From: Mermis nigrescens
Taxonomy: Eukaryota > Nematoda > Enoplea > Mermithida > Mermithidae
NCBI GenBank assembly: GCA_036768485.1
Contig: JAVLUZ010000081.1
Span: 248,001 to 312,000, forward strand
Reading direction: 5' to 3'
Length of the DNA stretch: 64,000 nucleotides
This document shows, in pieces, positions 47,121-49,119 of the stretch; within the stretch, counting starts at the first letter, position 1; every line of letters begins with the position of its first letter. The position numbers were made by a program, and so were the translations under genes. The notes below the pieces were generated by a model. That model did not search any database and was not told the DNA's origin. It worked only from the letters and a program-made list of their open reading frames with translations.

Positions 47121-48961
47121 GAAAGTTTGTTTGTATGTTTGTCCGGGGTTTGGCTCCAGCCCCATAGCAGATGGGGGGTTGAAATTTCGGCCCGAGGTCG
47201 GCCTACCTATGGGGGATGTAGTAGCGATTTTGAAATTTTGACAAACGCACCTATTGGCCCTGGGCAGGGAAGGAGCGGGGTTTGGCCCCTGTGCTCTAAG
47301 CCTCCACGATTTCGGGAGATGGCCGATTTTTTGCTATTTTTTCAAAACTTAGTTTATACTGTTTGTATAGGGATACCCCGGCCAAGGGGAGCATGCCTGG
47401 CGACACTATGTACATTGTTATATATTATAGCATTGGTCGGCACTGGGATACATCAAAATACGGGTTTAACCGAATAATGCTAATAACATAGGCAATTTTA
47501 TAAGATAGGCATGTTATGAGATACTATGTGCAAGAAGATAGGCAATGCTATAAGATAGGACGTGATATAAGATACCCTGTGCTACAGGATAGGCAATACT
47601 ATAAGATAGAACGTGATATAAGATACTCCGTGCTACAAGATAGGCAATACTATAAGATGGAACGTTATAAAAGATACCCCGTGCTACAAGATAGCAAAGC
47701 TATAAGATAGGAAGTGATATAAGGTACCCCGAGCTGCAAGATAGGCAATGTTATAAGATAGTATGGGATATAAGATACCCTGTGCTACGAGATAGGCAAT
47801 GCTATAAGATAGGTGTGATATAGATACCCTGTCTGTGCCATAACATGCAAAGATATAAGATAGGAGATACCATCAGCTATAACATATGAGTGATATGAGA
47901 TATCACGTGATATATGACACCCTTTGCTACAACAAACAAAAAATTTTTAAAACATCAAAAATATGGTTAGACCAAAAAAATTCTCCAAAACATCCTAAAA
48001 CATCAAAAATATGGTTTGACGAAAAAAATTTTCCAAAACATCCCAAAACATCAAAAATATGGGTTTGATCAAAAAAATTTTCGGAAACATCCTAAAACAT
48101 CAAAAATATGGTTTGACGAAAAAAATTTTCCAAAACATCCCAAAACATCAAAATATGGATTTTATTAAAAAATTTCCAGAACATCCCAGAATCAAAAATA
48201 TGATTATGGCTAAACAATTTTCAAAACCATTCTGTAACGTCAAAAATATGGATTTGATCCAAAAAAATGGTTGACAAAAGACATTTTGAAAAAATCCAAA
48301 AAATAAAATATGGTTTATACCAACAATTTTTTTAGAAATATCCCAAAAACATCAAAAGTCTTGTAAAATAAAAAATACAAGAGACATATCAATTCCATAT
48401 AGCTATCAGGCCTAAGTTTAGCCCGGGCAACGCCGGGCAGCTCAGCTAGTTTACGTATAAAATTGAAATCGATTTTTGTTTATTTTAAATTTTTATTTAG
48501 TATAGAAATTATACATACTCTGTATTTTTGTATTATATTTTGTTACTTTATTCTTCGATTTTTTCATTTGTGTTCTACTTATATTATTTAGTTTTACATA
48601 TTTTATTCTTAGTTATTATTTCGTGCTTGCATTTATTTTCATTACACTTTTGTTGATTCAATTTAATTTTTAAAGAATTATTCAAGAAAAAAGTTAATTT
48701 TTCTCGCTTTAAGAGCCAAGCGACGAATTGGCTAAGTTGAAACGTTGCGCCGAGTTGGCAAAGGAAATAGTTAGTCGCATAAACGCGTCCAAAAGGGACG
48801 CCGAAAATTCACGCCGAACTCATGAATTGCAAAAAAGACTGGAAACGAAAGATTTCGACAAGTTAGCGTCTTCCTCTTACAAAGAATTCAAAAATTTGGA
48901 TTTAAGGCAACACTATTTGGTGCACGACGGCCCATTGACTTGGCGCCTAGGGCGAAACAAG
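3413..48961 (+). CDS. Rho guanine-nucleotide exchange factor with rhodanese-like, C1 and DH domains (partial gene, 14 exons seen)
   Basis: Exons: 3413-3581, 7004-7164, 7263-7405, 20835-20972, 22697-22811, 23059-23240, 25826-25981, 33361-33410, 34657-34964, 36119-36259, 38565-38644, 41334-41459, 42977-43094, 48714-48961. Every intron starts GT and ends AG, and phases agree across all 13 junctions (about 711 codons). Domain order is rhodanese homology, helical linker, C1 zinc finger, basic/Ser linker, Ala/acidic stretch, DH domain, start of PH. The DH sequence is closest to LARG/PDZ-RhoGEF/Drosophila RhoGEF2, which load GTP onto Rho at the membrane downstream of G12/13 receptors. The 5' exons and most of the PH domain are outside what I could find. 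The join between exons 3 and 4 is the least certain: it spans a retrotransposon, uses a modest donor, and a stop lies 18 bases past it. Exons 4-14 as one gene are very secure. Confidence 0.85.
4905..5385 (+). repeat. Tandem repeat, about 130-bp unit
   Basis: About four diverged units each contain the same ordered words: a TTTACAC...GTTGTGTAAAG segment, a CTAGAGCCTTGCGGAAGC-like segment, a TTTCCAAAATGTT-like segment, and a TACGAATCTGA-like segment. One similar unit occurs near 49690-49840. It belongs to the 2.7-kb dispersed repeat. Confidence 0.65.
5525..6375 (+). mobile_element. MITE with about 190-bp terminal inverted repeats (family L)
   Basis: The left end begins GGGTACTAGCAAAG and the right end finishes CTTTGCTAGTACC. 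The inverted arms run roughly 5525-5715 and 6184-6375 and end with TTCTGCGGCC on the inner side. TA lies just outside both ends (5523-5524 and 6376-6377), which would fit a 2-bp target duplication. It carries no transposase. Sister copies are at 29350-30100 and 20286-20690, with a one-armed copy at 46800-47076. Confidence 0.7.
7004..7164 (+). CDS. Exon 2: middle of rhodanese-homology domain
   Basis: The acceptor is TTTTCAATAG and the donor is CTCGG|GTAAGT. The exon enters with one base and leaves with one. The frame reads LPNLEHELSLSDRMLF, then FYESLVIMSQN, then NSHARLFVQFFSSG. The ESLVIMS strand corresponds to the strand that precedes the active-site loop in rhodaneses. The position where an active enzyme has Cys is Ser here, so this domain is probably a non-catalytic binding module. 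Confidence 0.75.
7263..7405 (+). CDS. Exon 3: end of rhodanese-homology domain and helical linker
   Basis: A short 98-base intron (7165-7262) ends TTCAAAG. The exon gives RKCMILEGGFSAFARAYPF, the classic last strand of a rhodanese domain (LEGGFxAFxxxYP). It then gives a Lys/Pro stretch and the helix-like ELFQLCLKLLSM. The donor ATG|GTAACT leaves phase 0, matching exon 4. Two alternatives exist: reading on to a TGA at 7424-7426 as a terminal exon, or a donor at GAAG|GTATGG about 50 bases earlier, which would lead into a stop in exon 4. Confidence 0.65.
7406..7708. other. Intron sequence between exon 3 and the retrotransposon
   Basis: The sequence is AT-rich without recognisable coding. An AATAAA word near 7675 could serve as a poly(A) signal if exon 3 were terminal, but such words are common at this base composition. 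Confidence 0.5.
7709..8841 (-). repeat. LTR, left copy (3' LTR of the element)
   Basis: It is nearly identical to 18383-19514; the only internal difference I saw is one extra A in a poly-A run near 8780. The inner end is CGTGACA, directly next to the polypurine tract. The outer end should read TGTCAC but reads ACCTAA before the shared GTTACG, so the terminal six bases are altered or lost. Confidence 0.92.
8842..8852 (-). promoter_or_regulatory. Polypurine tract (plus-strand primer)
   Basis: The - strand reads AAGAGGAGGAG immediately before TGTCACG of the 3' LTR. This is the usual position and composition of the primer for plus-strand DNA synthesis, and it fixes the LTR inner boundary. Confidence 0.85.
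8877..15635 (-). CDS. Env-Pol polyprotein ORF: unknown region, envelope-like glycoprotein, protease, RT, RNase H, integrase
   Basis: This is a single open frame of 2252 codons from its first ATG; the frame is also open upstream to the gag slippery site at 15938. Regions in order, by residue of this ORF: 1-198 unknown; about 199-375 AT-rich hydrophobic segment that may be an intron; signal peptide near 398-418; envelope-like ectodomain; membrane anchor near 937-965; protease DTGA at 1066-1069; RT with YLDD at 1493-1496; RNase H with QTDAS (D1642); integrase zinc site (HH at 1856-1857) and catalytic D1926, D1986, E2022. Spacing D1986 to E2022 is exactly D-35-E. A chromatin-tether-like tail follows (GPYQI, then HDYNLRSR at the end). 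Placing an Env module before protease in one frame is highly unusual. Expression is probably by -1 frameshifting from gag, splicing, or both. Confidence 0.92.
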   Translation of the reverse strand: MYEQRINDINNYLDDVFREPEIISPDLNSSSDEENDGYTCGHNDPQGYPALVLWGHNGYPIDSTISAGQPLNNLNLEPETDSYMSAVENEFEGRWNVLHSPNMNVLGWPNSNPIRSLFDFEVRSPCTCTTCPVHGNQAEYETTASRKRCRPASMPPVVKIPKLEKKEKSSVEEYDRDGMKKDEETPSTSTKWDRHEYSGEPFSLLIIIFLVFTFTTKLFFIKSIRNHKSLTLNYITNKISNIYLHLCCIMQIDKLSEFKNNFKSIIIELYSFIYAYIFEMCLLTRHCFYYMRLDLKVIKVKLKHYILLESISHSCYEQIINLFYSFSKNIANLHLFPLRKLFSQSQQANFFPTFQFSFPQLFVMNRSLCSVHLQTYQTTNRNAKVEKRIKGKSAVNFMIVITLLLCVFMCYAPTALGEGEFQICGTSRSGHPVSLPRSVRCTLPGGALSKPIKKNVTVFIPRVQPKNTPAIKCMIVSRIVCTNMGFFGSKGIISDQSTITPVPYDACKDSYDKKNYMNHKLIRDPHGFLTTDLTLNIRFSWCCRDVCTSVSNFVIEEGQVASWDGDNLISDLGDLSSCRPIYGKCKNLESTFIWNGEIFQEICPYTSHGTYNGLLSYPYVVIDELQSAFIIKEKYTKCSDLLDVYSSEQGVIVQIAQMEPLRSPSVPKIYKKVAQIDFDPVNLKLNYLELRLLQEEISNFRRIWIELCHSLQRHMDVIWQLLYIDPTVGARAFFQRTDIVADFTGQALTIWGCKKINATKIYMDHKINDTCYKYLPVEYEKEVWFVLPGGSDLVHFSETVNCLHKKIEIFRYKDKWITNMGMIHVSEIPVELNWKDTTSLFQFNTPAVFHDRLAAGQPTFGLFRNYLYKTEHLEKTINRLIQYTSQMALQPGALYDTLAGVGIGIKNTLEGAGNALEHLFTGTQSSFTSNFRTLLKGPIQLLINLILLILVTAVIGYFAYLYIIRKRSRIYTSVLPTTSSSPPIESIGNTLWNLLKHNEPKTKCHNSKNKSMSKNSRKKVFWTKNSEKQNIDDSNVTVAAVSQIPKRTPHIKVILNNCIEVTALIDTGAVFSLLDQKIAERIPNLNIYGTFVRPIAANGQEIPIIGSVIISIAFHDVNETVLVYIQPNCSSDLILGTNFLSKFNNIQLNWKKATIRFRELYIPCEGMYYNSPENRSNVTIIEHEIVPPRSIQTIYGRISQNYKPTDTVIFIPNGTQDKRNLYLAHSICTVLPNGMIPIQIMNPTSSSICLYPNIKLGVVNIHTESNKVDTLMENDSNVLAIENIEQWIRQNADISPDLSEREREEIINVLIKFPSLYAIGEMDVGRTGLIEHEIDTAENDPIRKHPFRTSPKEKEIIMNEVKTLESKGIIRPSTSPWSTNVVLVRKKDGTHRMCIDFRSINDVTKKNVYPLPRIDDILDTLNGMKYFTTLDQSNAYYTIPITETDKEKTAFNTPIGLYEFNYLPFGLCNAPASFSRLMDIVLSGLQWSICLVYLDDILIFAQNHDEMIQRTNTLLERLNNGKIKLKLTKCKFSYNETTYLGYKISEKGILPDEKKVEAVKAMPRPTNVKETKSFLGLISYYRKFISNCSKIAEPLTKLLRKGNQFQWKDDQESAYQILKEKLIQAPILSHPDFTRPFILQTDASYTGIGAVLSQIGKDELEHPIAFASRSLRGAEKNYSVTELETLAVVEFVKYFRPYLYQQEVMIETDHTAVKSILEKPNPSSRIARWGIALAGTKINVVPRKGTKNQNADTLSRLINPQENIYYDVDENELKFNESFTPEINTMQLELKQGDPSYPNIEMGKLQYEDPELQKYFPPNELDEKFILENGSLFKVDEHIKRIVVPDSLKKFIIYTHHDDEFAGHFAARKTIDLIAKKYYWKNMNQEIREYCKTCNICQKNKSTRLKVAADIQPIPCLGPFERIAVDCVGPLNITESGNRFIVVFIDYFTKYIEAFATPNITAETIAKIFVTQICCRHGAPQILQSDRGSDFTSKLMEEITKLFETRKIHTTAYHPMANGEVERANQTLITRIRMYMNKNQIDWDEHLPYAVFATNIHDNETTGASPFMLIYGRIPKLPIDAVLNYNKPFYLVDTETYEQEVKKHFSEALTKVQNQIEISQAKYQKTRNVKARNVNYQPGDWILLENESTKRGIPKKLLPTYTGPYQIKEVKYPNIDINVGNGRIQPVHVNRTKLFKVRPEDQKADKETERIDEDFQDLDDGYTGRHIKKMRVDNEDRVTGPTHDYNLRSRHV
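9186..10130 (-). CDS. Integrase domain of the polyprotein
   Basis: The zinc-binding part has HH...CKTCNICQ. The catalytic core has AVDCVGPL (D1926), QSDRGSDF (D1986) and NGEVERANQ (E2022). The spacings match retroviral/gypsy integrases, and TYTGPYQI resembles the GPY/F module that follows the core in Metaviridae. The enzyme inserts the element's cDNA into chromosomes. No inactivating change was seen. Confidence 0.92.
10386..10748 (-). CDS. RNase H domain of the polyprotein
   Basis: FILQTDASYTGIGAVLSQ carries the first catalytic Asp. ELETLAVV carries the Glu, IETDHTAV the next Asp and NADTLSR the last Asp. It degrades the RNA strand after reverse transcription. It is contiguous with the RT through a normal gypsy-type connection. 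Confidence 0.9.
10986..11618 (-). CDS. Reverse transcriptase domain of the polyprotein
   Basis: The conserved blocks are complete: SPWSTNVVLVRKKDG, RMCIDFRSIN, YPLPRIDDI, FTTLDQSNAYYTIPI, FNYLPFGLCNAPASFSRLM and the catalytic YLDDILIF (Y codon at 11157-11159), then FLGLISYYRKFI. The block style is that of Ty3/gypsy elements. It looks fully functional. Confidence 0.95.
12186..12488 (-). CDS. Retropepsin-type protease domain
   Basis: It contains ALIDTGAVFSLL (active-site DTGA), then IIGSVIISI, then SSDLILGTNFL, a pattern of dimeric aspartyl proteases of LTR elements. It begins about 80 residues after the membrane anchor of the envelope-like region, in the same frame. Confidence 0.88.
12720..14444 (-). 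CDS. Envelope-like membrane glycoprotein region
   Basis: A Met at 14444-14442 starts a strong signal-peptide-like segment (ITLLLCVFMCY, then Ala/Gly-rich cleavage region). About 500 residues follow with many Cys, including a WCCRDVC cluster, and several N-glycosylation sequons (NVT, NAT, NDT). Near the end are a Gly/Ala-rich helix (GVGIGIKNTLEGAGNALE) and a long hydrophobic anchor (LINLILLILVTAVIGYFAY) stopped by RKRSR. This is the layout of a type I viral surface glycoprotein. I could not assign it to a named fusion-protein family. Its place upstream of protease, in frame, is the odd point; an independent spliced mRNA starting at this Met is possible. Confidence 0.75.
14514..15040 (-). other. 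AT-rich intron-like segment with open frame
   Basis: On the - strand a good donor (TTCAG|GTGAAC) lies at 15041/15040. A pyrimidine-rich tract leads to CATTTGCAG at 14514, with another possible acceptor at 14539. Between them the base composition is much more AT-rich than the flanks and the translation is low-quality, with a TM-like start (LLIIIFLVF). Yet the frame stays open. Splicing to 14514 (527 bases) or 14539 (502 bases) would shift the frame, after which the signal-peptide ATG could be used on its own. Confidence 0.5.
15042..15635 (-). CDS. Unrecognised region after Gag: acidic N-part, Cys cluster, basic nuclear-signal-like stretch
   Basis: About 198 residues precede the intron-like segment. 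Visible features are an acidic Ser-rich stretch (SSSDEEND), a CTCTTCPVHG cysteine/histidine cluster, and basic runs SRKRCRP and KIPKLEKKEK that resemble a bipartite nuclear localisation signal, then an acidic Ser/Thr-rich end. It matches no retroelement domain I know. In its own frame it extends upstream as a Pro/Ser-rich linker to the gag slippery site. It may be an accessory regulatory protein when spliced at 15041. Confidence 0.6.
15881..17572 (-). CDS. Gag polyprotein (capsid and nucleocapsid)
   Basis: The frame has 563 codons counted from a TTG at 17572. A capsid-like core contains FRDWLEKYEKYL, FLESNLTGTA and a QREGES-like gypsy pattern (SVLEFSERLKKLA-type block). The nucleocapsid has two zinc knuckles: CWRCGRRNHTADVC (CX2CX4HX4C) and CFKCGESGQHYPRDC (CX2CX5HX4C). 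An Asn/Arg-rich tail binds RNA. No ATG exists in frame upstream of 17572 before a stop near 17677; the first in-frame ATG is codon 110. The true start may be non-AUG, supplied by splicing, or lost. The frame ends in TAA at 15883-15881. Confidence 0.88.
   Translation of the reverse strand: MEHLSQSEALEAFESTLDAHQNFLNSLFQSTFRTPRAHSTPRAETRPPVPPRRSRLFSETPCTSQQGFIPTDSFQATEILQKTSVFPESSLKPFKEFLIQKSGRPVTRSMVTDPAQLEAALKKAFEGFAEPLTEEVKQLRETVRDGNQPPGIIGDPLLRLGTLISSRPPKPFSGAFGESFRDWLEKYEKYLTLQGVSNADTAYKLAFLESNLTGTALATLSNVLKTLREPTYAELIEALKEQFPEGRDSDIYQGMIYDARQRKTEAVLEFSERLKKLARSAYPQLSENNRESIIKPIFIRGLNPKIYEGIKYQEFSTLADAIKRATYTEQQIFRESIQEYPVPPISSHAYNLSISPSIDRIAMEKELQQIKNMLSKSIGSPTCWRCGRRNHTADVCYANRVRPIGPHITCFKCGESGQHYPRDCPITRNGNINNSYRNRRDYQNFNNRNSNSIGNRDNLSQRNSNVYNAQIIHGNRNNNRAYNTGRNDVVPQITTPINDRVKSADSTLKNNRTVRFSPNLDESKRKINHYITAENHNDEPPGNLSFLDVEDEALLPPLFLILK
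15932..15938 (-). promoter_or_regulatory. Candidate -1 ribosomal frameshift site T TTT TTG
   Basis: In the gag frame the codons are AGT TTT TTG GAT, giving the heptamer T TTT TTG of the X XXY YYZ type, about 50 bases before the gag stop. The -1 frame is open from here through to the 2252-codon ORF. This would make a Gag-fused precursor. A downstream stem-loop was not worked out. Confidence 0.6.
17573..18356 (-). other. 5' leader of the retrotransposon
   Basis: This lies between the PBS and gag. It contains an imperfect direct duplication of about 44 bases with a 63-base period (17609-17653 and 17672-17715, both starting AATAGATTCCGTAT). No ORF is recognised. It would hold packaging and any splice donor signals. 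Confidence 0.6.
18357..18375 (-). promoter_or_regulatory. Primer-binding site, complementary to tRNA-Leu
   Basis: The + strand reads AATCCCACCGCTGCCACCA, which is the 3' end plus CCA of a common eukaryotic tRNA-Leu. The - strand is therefore an 18-19 base PBS starting TGGTGGCAGC. It lies 7 bases inside the 5' LTR, the expected place for priming minus-strand DNA. Confidence 0.88.
18383..19514 (-). repeat. LTR, right copy (5' LTR of the element)
   Basis: It has perfect 7-bp inverted ends, TGTCACG and CGTGACA, with the canonical TG...CA. It is 1132 bp and nearly identical to 7709-8841. It should carry the element's promoter for - strand transcription, antisense to the host gene. Confidence 0.93.
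19515..20285. other. Intron sequence right of the retrotransposon
   Basis: AT-rich. The 86-codon frame at 19682-19942 has no homology I recognise. No repeat was identified except short AT palindromes near 19590. Confidence 0.4.
20286..20690 (+). mobile_element. Short MITE of family L (nearly all inverted repeat)
   Basis: The two arms, about 20286-20478 and 20495-20690, are inverted copies (TACTAGCAAGAAAAAATGG... and ...AGCATTCTTTCTTGTCA). They match the arms of 5525-6375. The loop is only about 15-20 bases, so a transcript would form a near-perfect hairpin. Confidence 0.7.
20835..20972 (+). CDS. Exon 4: linker before the C1 domain
   Basis: The acceptor follows a pyrimidine-rich tract (TTCTATTTAAAG) and the donor is AAACAG|GTATTT. 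The exon is 46 codons, phase 0 at both ends. It encodes a hydrophobic helix (CLNTVLNLLHIKP) and then KCPLFVSKGKRSMSKLGKQ, a basic stretch leading directly into the C1 domain. The helix could be a remnant of an RGS-like C-terminal region; I could not confirm that. Confidence 0.75.
20973..22696. other. Intron with degraded dispersed repeats
   Basis: Blocks 21540-21905 and 22360-22582 resemble eroded copies of the G-rich MITE families, with paired words such as GGGGGTGAAA and CCGAAAAATAGATG. The remainder is AT-rich. No coding was seen. Confidence 0.45.
22697..22811 (+). CDS. Exon 5: first half of C1 zinc finger
   Basis: The exon runs from TTACAG to GTTCAG|GTGACG. It encodes IKGHQFLF, then LCFQCQELIWG, then VFMCS. 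With exon 6 it completes H-X12-C-X2-C-X13-C-X2-C-X4-H-X2-C-X7-C, an exact C1 (protein kinase C conserved region 1) pattern. In RhoGEFs such C1 domains often bind protein partners or lipid. Confidence 0.93.
23059..23240 (+). CDS. Exon 6: second half of C1 zinc finger and linker
   Basis: The acceptor is GATTTCAG and the donor is CCCAAA|GTAATT. GCEILIHKACLSSLEDAC supplies the last two Cys pairs and His of the C1 domain. The remainder is a charged, Pro-rich linker. It enters phase 1 and leaves phase 0. Confidence 0.93.
23628..23792 (+). mobile_element. hAT-like MITE (family C) with perfect 8-bp TSD
   Basis: Terminal inverted repeats are CAGGCACGTAGC and GCTACGTGCCTG. The flanks are GCTAAATC on both sides (23620-23627 and 23793-23800). 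The element is 165 bp with G-run/C-run subterminal blocks and no ORF. Other copies are at 52176-52862 and 53077-53236. Confidence 0.88.
24195..25262 (+). repeat. Dispersed repeat interrupted by a hAT-like element
   Basis: The outer parts (24195-24349 and 25107-25262) form one repeat that is continuous at 1-225. The insertion occupies 24350-25106. Confidence 0.65.
24350..25106 (+). mobile_element. hAT-like element (family A) with perfect 8-bp TSD
   Basis: The ends are CAGTGTTTTTTTGTAC and TACAAAAAAACCGTG. The target duplication is CCGCTTAC on both sides. It contains two tandem internal units, each with a TTTGTACATTTTG segment, TACTATAATATGGTACAG, and the GC palindrome GGCGCGAAGCGCCG. No transposase is present. 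Other copies: 54863-55280, 58318-58764, 59412-59856, 61486-61911, 62553-62726 and a worn one near 39720-40205. Confidence 0.88.
25826..25981 (+). CDS. Exon 7: linker
   Basis: The acceptor is ATAATTCAG and the donor is ACAAAA|GTACGA. It is 52 codons, phase 0 at both ends. It is polar, with HMRESDRLNMAKAHPLKY at the start, Ser/Thr-rich in the middle and RSHTTRTK at the end. No domain; probably a flexible regulatory linker between C1 and DH. Confidence 0.85.
29345..31960 (-). repeat. 2.6-kb dispersed repeat, - copy
   Basis: This is the reverse complement of 3690-6375, including its MITE end. Both copies lie in introns or flanks of the same transcription unit, so the pre-mRNA could fold them together. 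Confidence 0.7.
29350..30100 (-). mobile_element. MITE of family L within the 2.6-kb repeat
   Basis: Arms of about 190 bp run about 29350-29540 and 29912-30100. The outer ends are TTACTAGCAAAG and CTTTGCTAGTA. The central 370 bases match the centre of 5525-6375. Confidence 0.7.
33361..33410 (+). CDS. Exon 8: 50-base micro-exon, basic/Ser-rich
   Basis: The acceptor is TTTGTTTCAG and the donor is CCCGG|GTAAAT. It encodes TKRRRSRSSQVRKNSPG with the last codon shared with exon 9. It enters phase 0 and leaves phase 2, matching both neighbours. The RRRSRSS run could be a nuclear or phosphorylation signal. Confidence 0.85.
33411..34656. other. Intron 8
   Basis: AT-rich with worn repeat segments at 33640-33930 and 34080-34340 that carry GCGCTTCGCGCC-like words. 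No exon was seen. Confidence 0.4.
34657..34964 (+). CDS. Exon 9: Ser/Ala-rich and acidic linker, start of DH domain
   Basis: The acceptor is TTCATTTCAG and the donor is TTAATG|GTAATT. The first part is Ser-rich (SSGSSSVSDSH), then Ala-rich (AAAASDAAAH), then acidic (DSDLEVECEIPRLDD). The last part, LLKPKEKKRQEVIN, is the N-terminal helix of a LARG-type DH domain. The Ala-coding stretch is much more GC-rich than the neighbours. The frame runs past the donor for 47 codons by chance. Confidence 0.92.
34965..36118. other. Intron 9
   Basis: AT-rich. A partial, worn family D MITE lies at about 35508-35676 (ends GCCCGCGTGTG). No exon was seen. Confidence 0.45.
36119..36259 (+). CDS. Exon 10: DH domain, conserved region 1
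   Basis: The acceptor is TTCATCTAG and the donor is GCATG|GTAAGA. ELFYTERTHVRNLKVL (first residue shared with exon 9) is the hallmark helix of Dbl-homology domains that contacts the Rho switch regions. It is followed by EFVRLLFANLDQVLEMH. Phases match exons 9 and 11. Confidence 0.95.
36260..38051. other. Intron 10
   Basis: AT-rich, including a TATTAGTATTA low-complexity patch near 36580-36670. A block near 37310-37440 is weakly like the interior of family B hAT-like elements. No exon was seen. Confidence 0.4.
38052..38320 (+). mobile_element. hAT-like MITE, family D
   Basis: It starts CATAGGTAGGCAGC and ends CCCACGTGT. The flanks CATGTAAC and GTAGTAAC agree at six of eight bases. The interior matches 338-599 (CACTATCCATTGGCATC). 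Confidence 0.65.
38565..38644 (+). CDS. Exon 11: DH domain helix
   Basis: The acceptor is TTTTTAG and the donor is TCATTC|GTAAGC. ARLNNAMKAVSKRNK then VGDIGDLMTSF matches the helix before the FxxxxxxYxxY-type region in LARG-like DH domains. It enters phase 1 and leaves phase 0. Confidence 0.93.
39357..39680 (+). repeat. (AAT)n microsatellite region
   Basis: About 320 bases of imperfect AAT/ATT trinucleotide repeats, with the longest uninterrupted runs near 39480-39580. Confidence 0.9.
39720..40205 (+). mobile_element. Worn copy of hAT-like family A
   Basis: It has diverged forms of the family words: AACATGTACAACGATG, TATAATATGTTACGG, then AAAGTCTTTGTACAT and CTTTGCGGATTACAAAAAAAT at the end. 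No target duplication was seen. Confidence 0.45.
41334..41459 (+). CDS. Exon 12: DH domain, central helices
   Basis: The acceptor is TTTAATTCAG and the donor is TTGCAA|GTGAGG. It is 42 codons in phase 0. KYSEIASLFCRNQQHALDVL corresponds to the YxxYCxNxxxAxxxL helix of DH domains. The RTKRKKSHKLDEFLQ end matches the LARG family. Confidence 0.94.
41460..42976. other. Intron 12
   Basis: AT-rich with no repeat I could assign and no exon. Confidence 0.4.
42977..43094 (+). CDS. Exon 13: DH domain, conserved region 3
   Basis: The acceptor is ATGTAACAG and the donor is ACACCCG|GTATAG. EAESCAICRKLQLKDML then LEMQRLTKYPLLLENVAKYT is the most conserved DH helix. It enters phase 0 and leaves phase 1 into EPSDELAKLKRC of exon 14. 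All core residues are present, so the exchange domain looks functional. Confidence 0.96.
43283..44507 (+). mobile_element. hAT-like element with perfect 8-bp TSD
   Basis: The ends are TAGCGTTGGCAAAAGTCCG and CGGACTTTTGCCAACGCTA, a YARNG-type terminus. GCCATACT flanks it on both sides (43275-43282 and 44508-44515). Subterminal regions are dense in the palindrome GGACTATAGTCC and its half sites, typical of transposase-binding arrays. The interior has no transposase ORF. A second element (43523-43720) is nested in it. Confidence 0.9.
43523..43720 (+). mobile_element. Nested hAT-like MITE (family B)
   Basis: The ends are CAGTGGCGGAT and ATCCGCCCCTG-like (AAATCCGCCCCTG). The flanks are CATATATT and CATACATT (seven of eight). 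It is 198 bp with G- and C-runs inside the ends. It lies wholly inside 43283-44507. Confidence 0.82.
44516..46799. other. Intron 13 sequence
   Basis: AT-rich. A worn repeat with GGCGCCGATTCGCGCC lies at 45240-45530, and a family D remnant at about 46236-46335. No exon was recognised. Confidence 0.4.
46800..47076 (+). mobile_element. One-armed copy of MITE family L
   Basis: It has only the right arm: GCAGGCCGCAGAAAATAC at the inner side to TTCTTGCTAGTA at the outer end. A 70-base insertion with TTTGATTTACTTACTT lies inside. The outer end meets the (TA)n start of the Helitron-like element. Confidence 0.55.
47490..47900 (+). repeat. Tandem repeat, about 57-bp unit
   Basis: About seven units contain AGATAGGCAATACTATAAG and GATATAAGATACCCTGTGC. 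The frame through it is repetitive (DRQYYKIERDIRY) and not a gene. Confidence 0.8.
47940..48360 (+). repeat. Tandem repeat, about 57-bp unit (AACATC-rich)
   Basis: Units carry AAAACATCAAAAATATGG and AAAAAAATTTTCCAAAACAT. The array is progressively degraded rightwards. Confidence 0.8.
48714..48961 (+). CDS. Exon 14: end of DH domain and start of PH domain
   Basis: The acceptor is CGCTTTAAG and the donor is AACAAG|GTGAAT. PSDELAKLKRCAELAKEIV is the last long DH helix. ELQKRLETKDFDKL and FKNLDLRQHYLVHDGPLTW form the DH-PH linker and the first PH strands, as in LARG. It enters phase 1 and leaves phase 0. Reading through the donor hits TAA after four codons, so the splice is needed. Further PH exons were not found to the end of the window. 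Confidence 0.95.
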
Positions 48962-49088
48962 GTGAATGATCGCTAAGATATCTATTATTCTAATAAACAA
49001 ATTTAAAAACTAAAAAATGTAAATAAATAATACAATTAATAGATAAATAGAGAAAAACATGAATAAATAAATAAATAAATAAGAGAAA

Positions 49089-49119
<31 letters not shown>

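Larger units (their letters stand above)
47077..48449 (+). mobile_element. Probable non-autonomous Helitron
   Basis: The 3' end has a GC hairpin, GCCCGG-GCAACG-CCGGGC (48421-48438), followed seven bases later by CTAG (48446-48449) and then T, as in Helitrons (CTRR end, A/T target). The 5' side is a (TA)n run followed by GTGAAAGTTTGTTTGTATG, a common start region in such elements. Inside are two tandem arrays (47490-47900 and 47940-48360). No Rep/helicase is encoded. Confidence 0.6.

Noticed and set aside
47490..48360. CRISPR-like array
   Set aside because: The repeats are contiguous satellites without unique spacers, in a eukaryotic intron.
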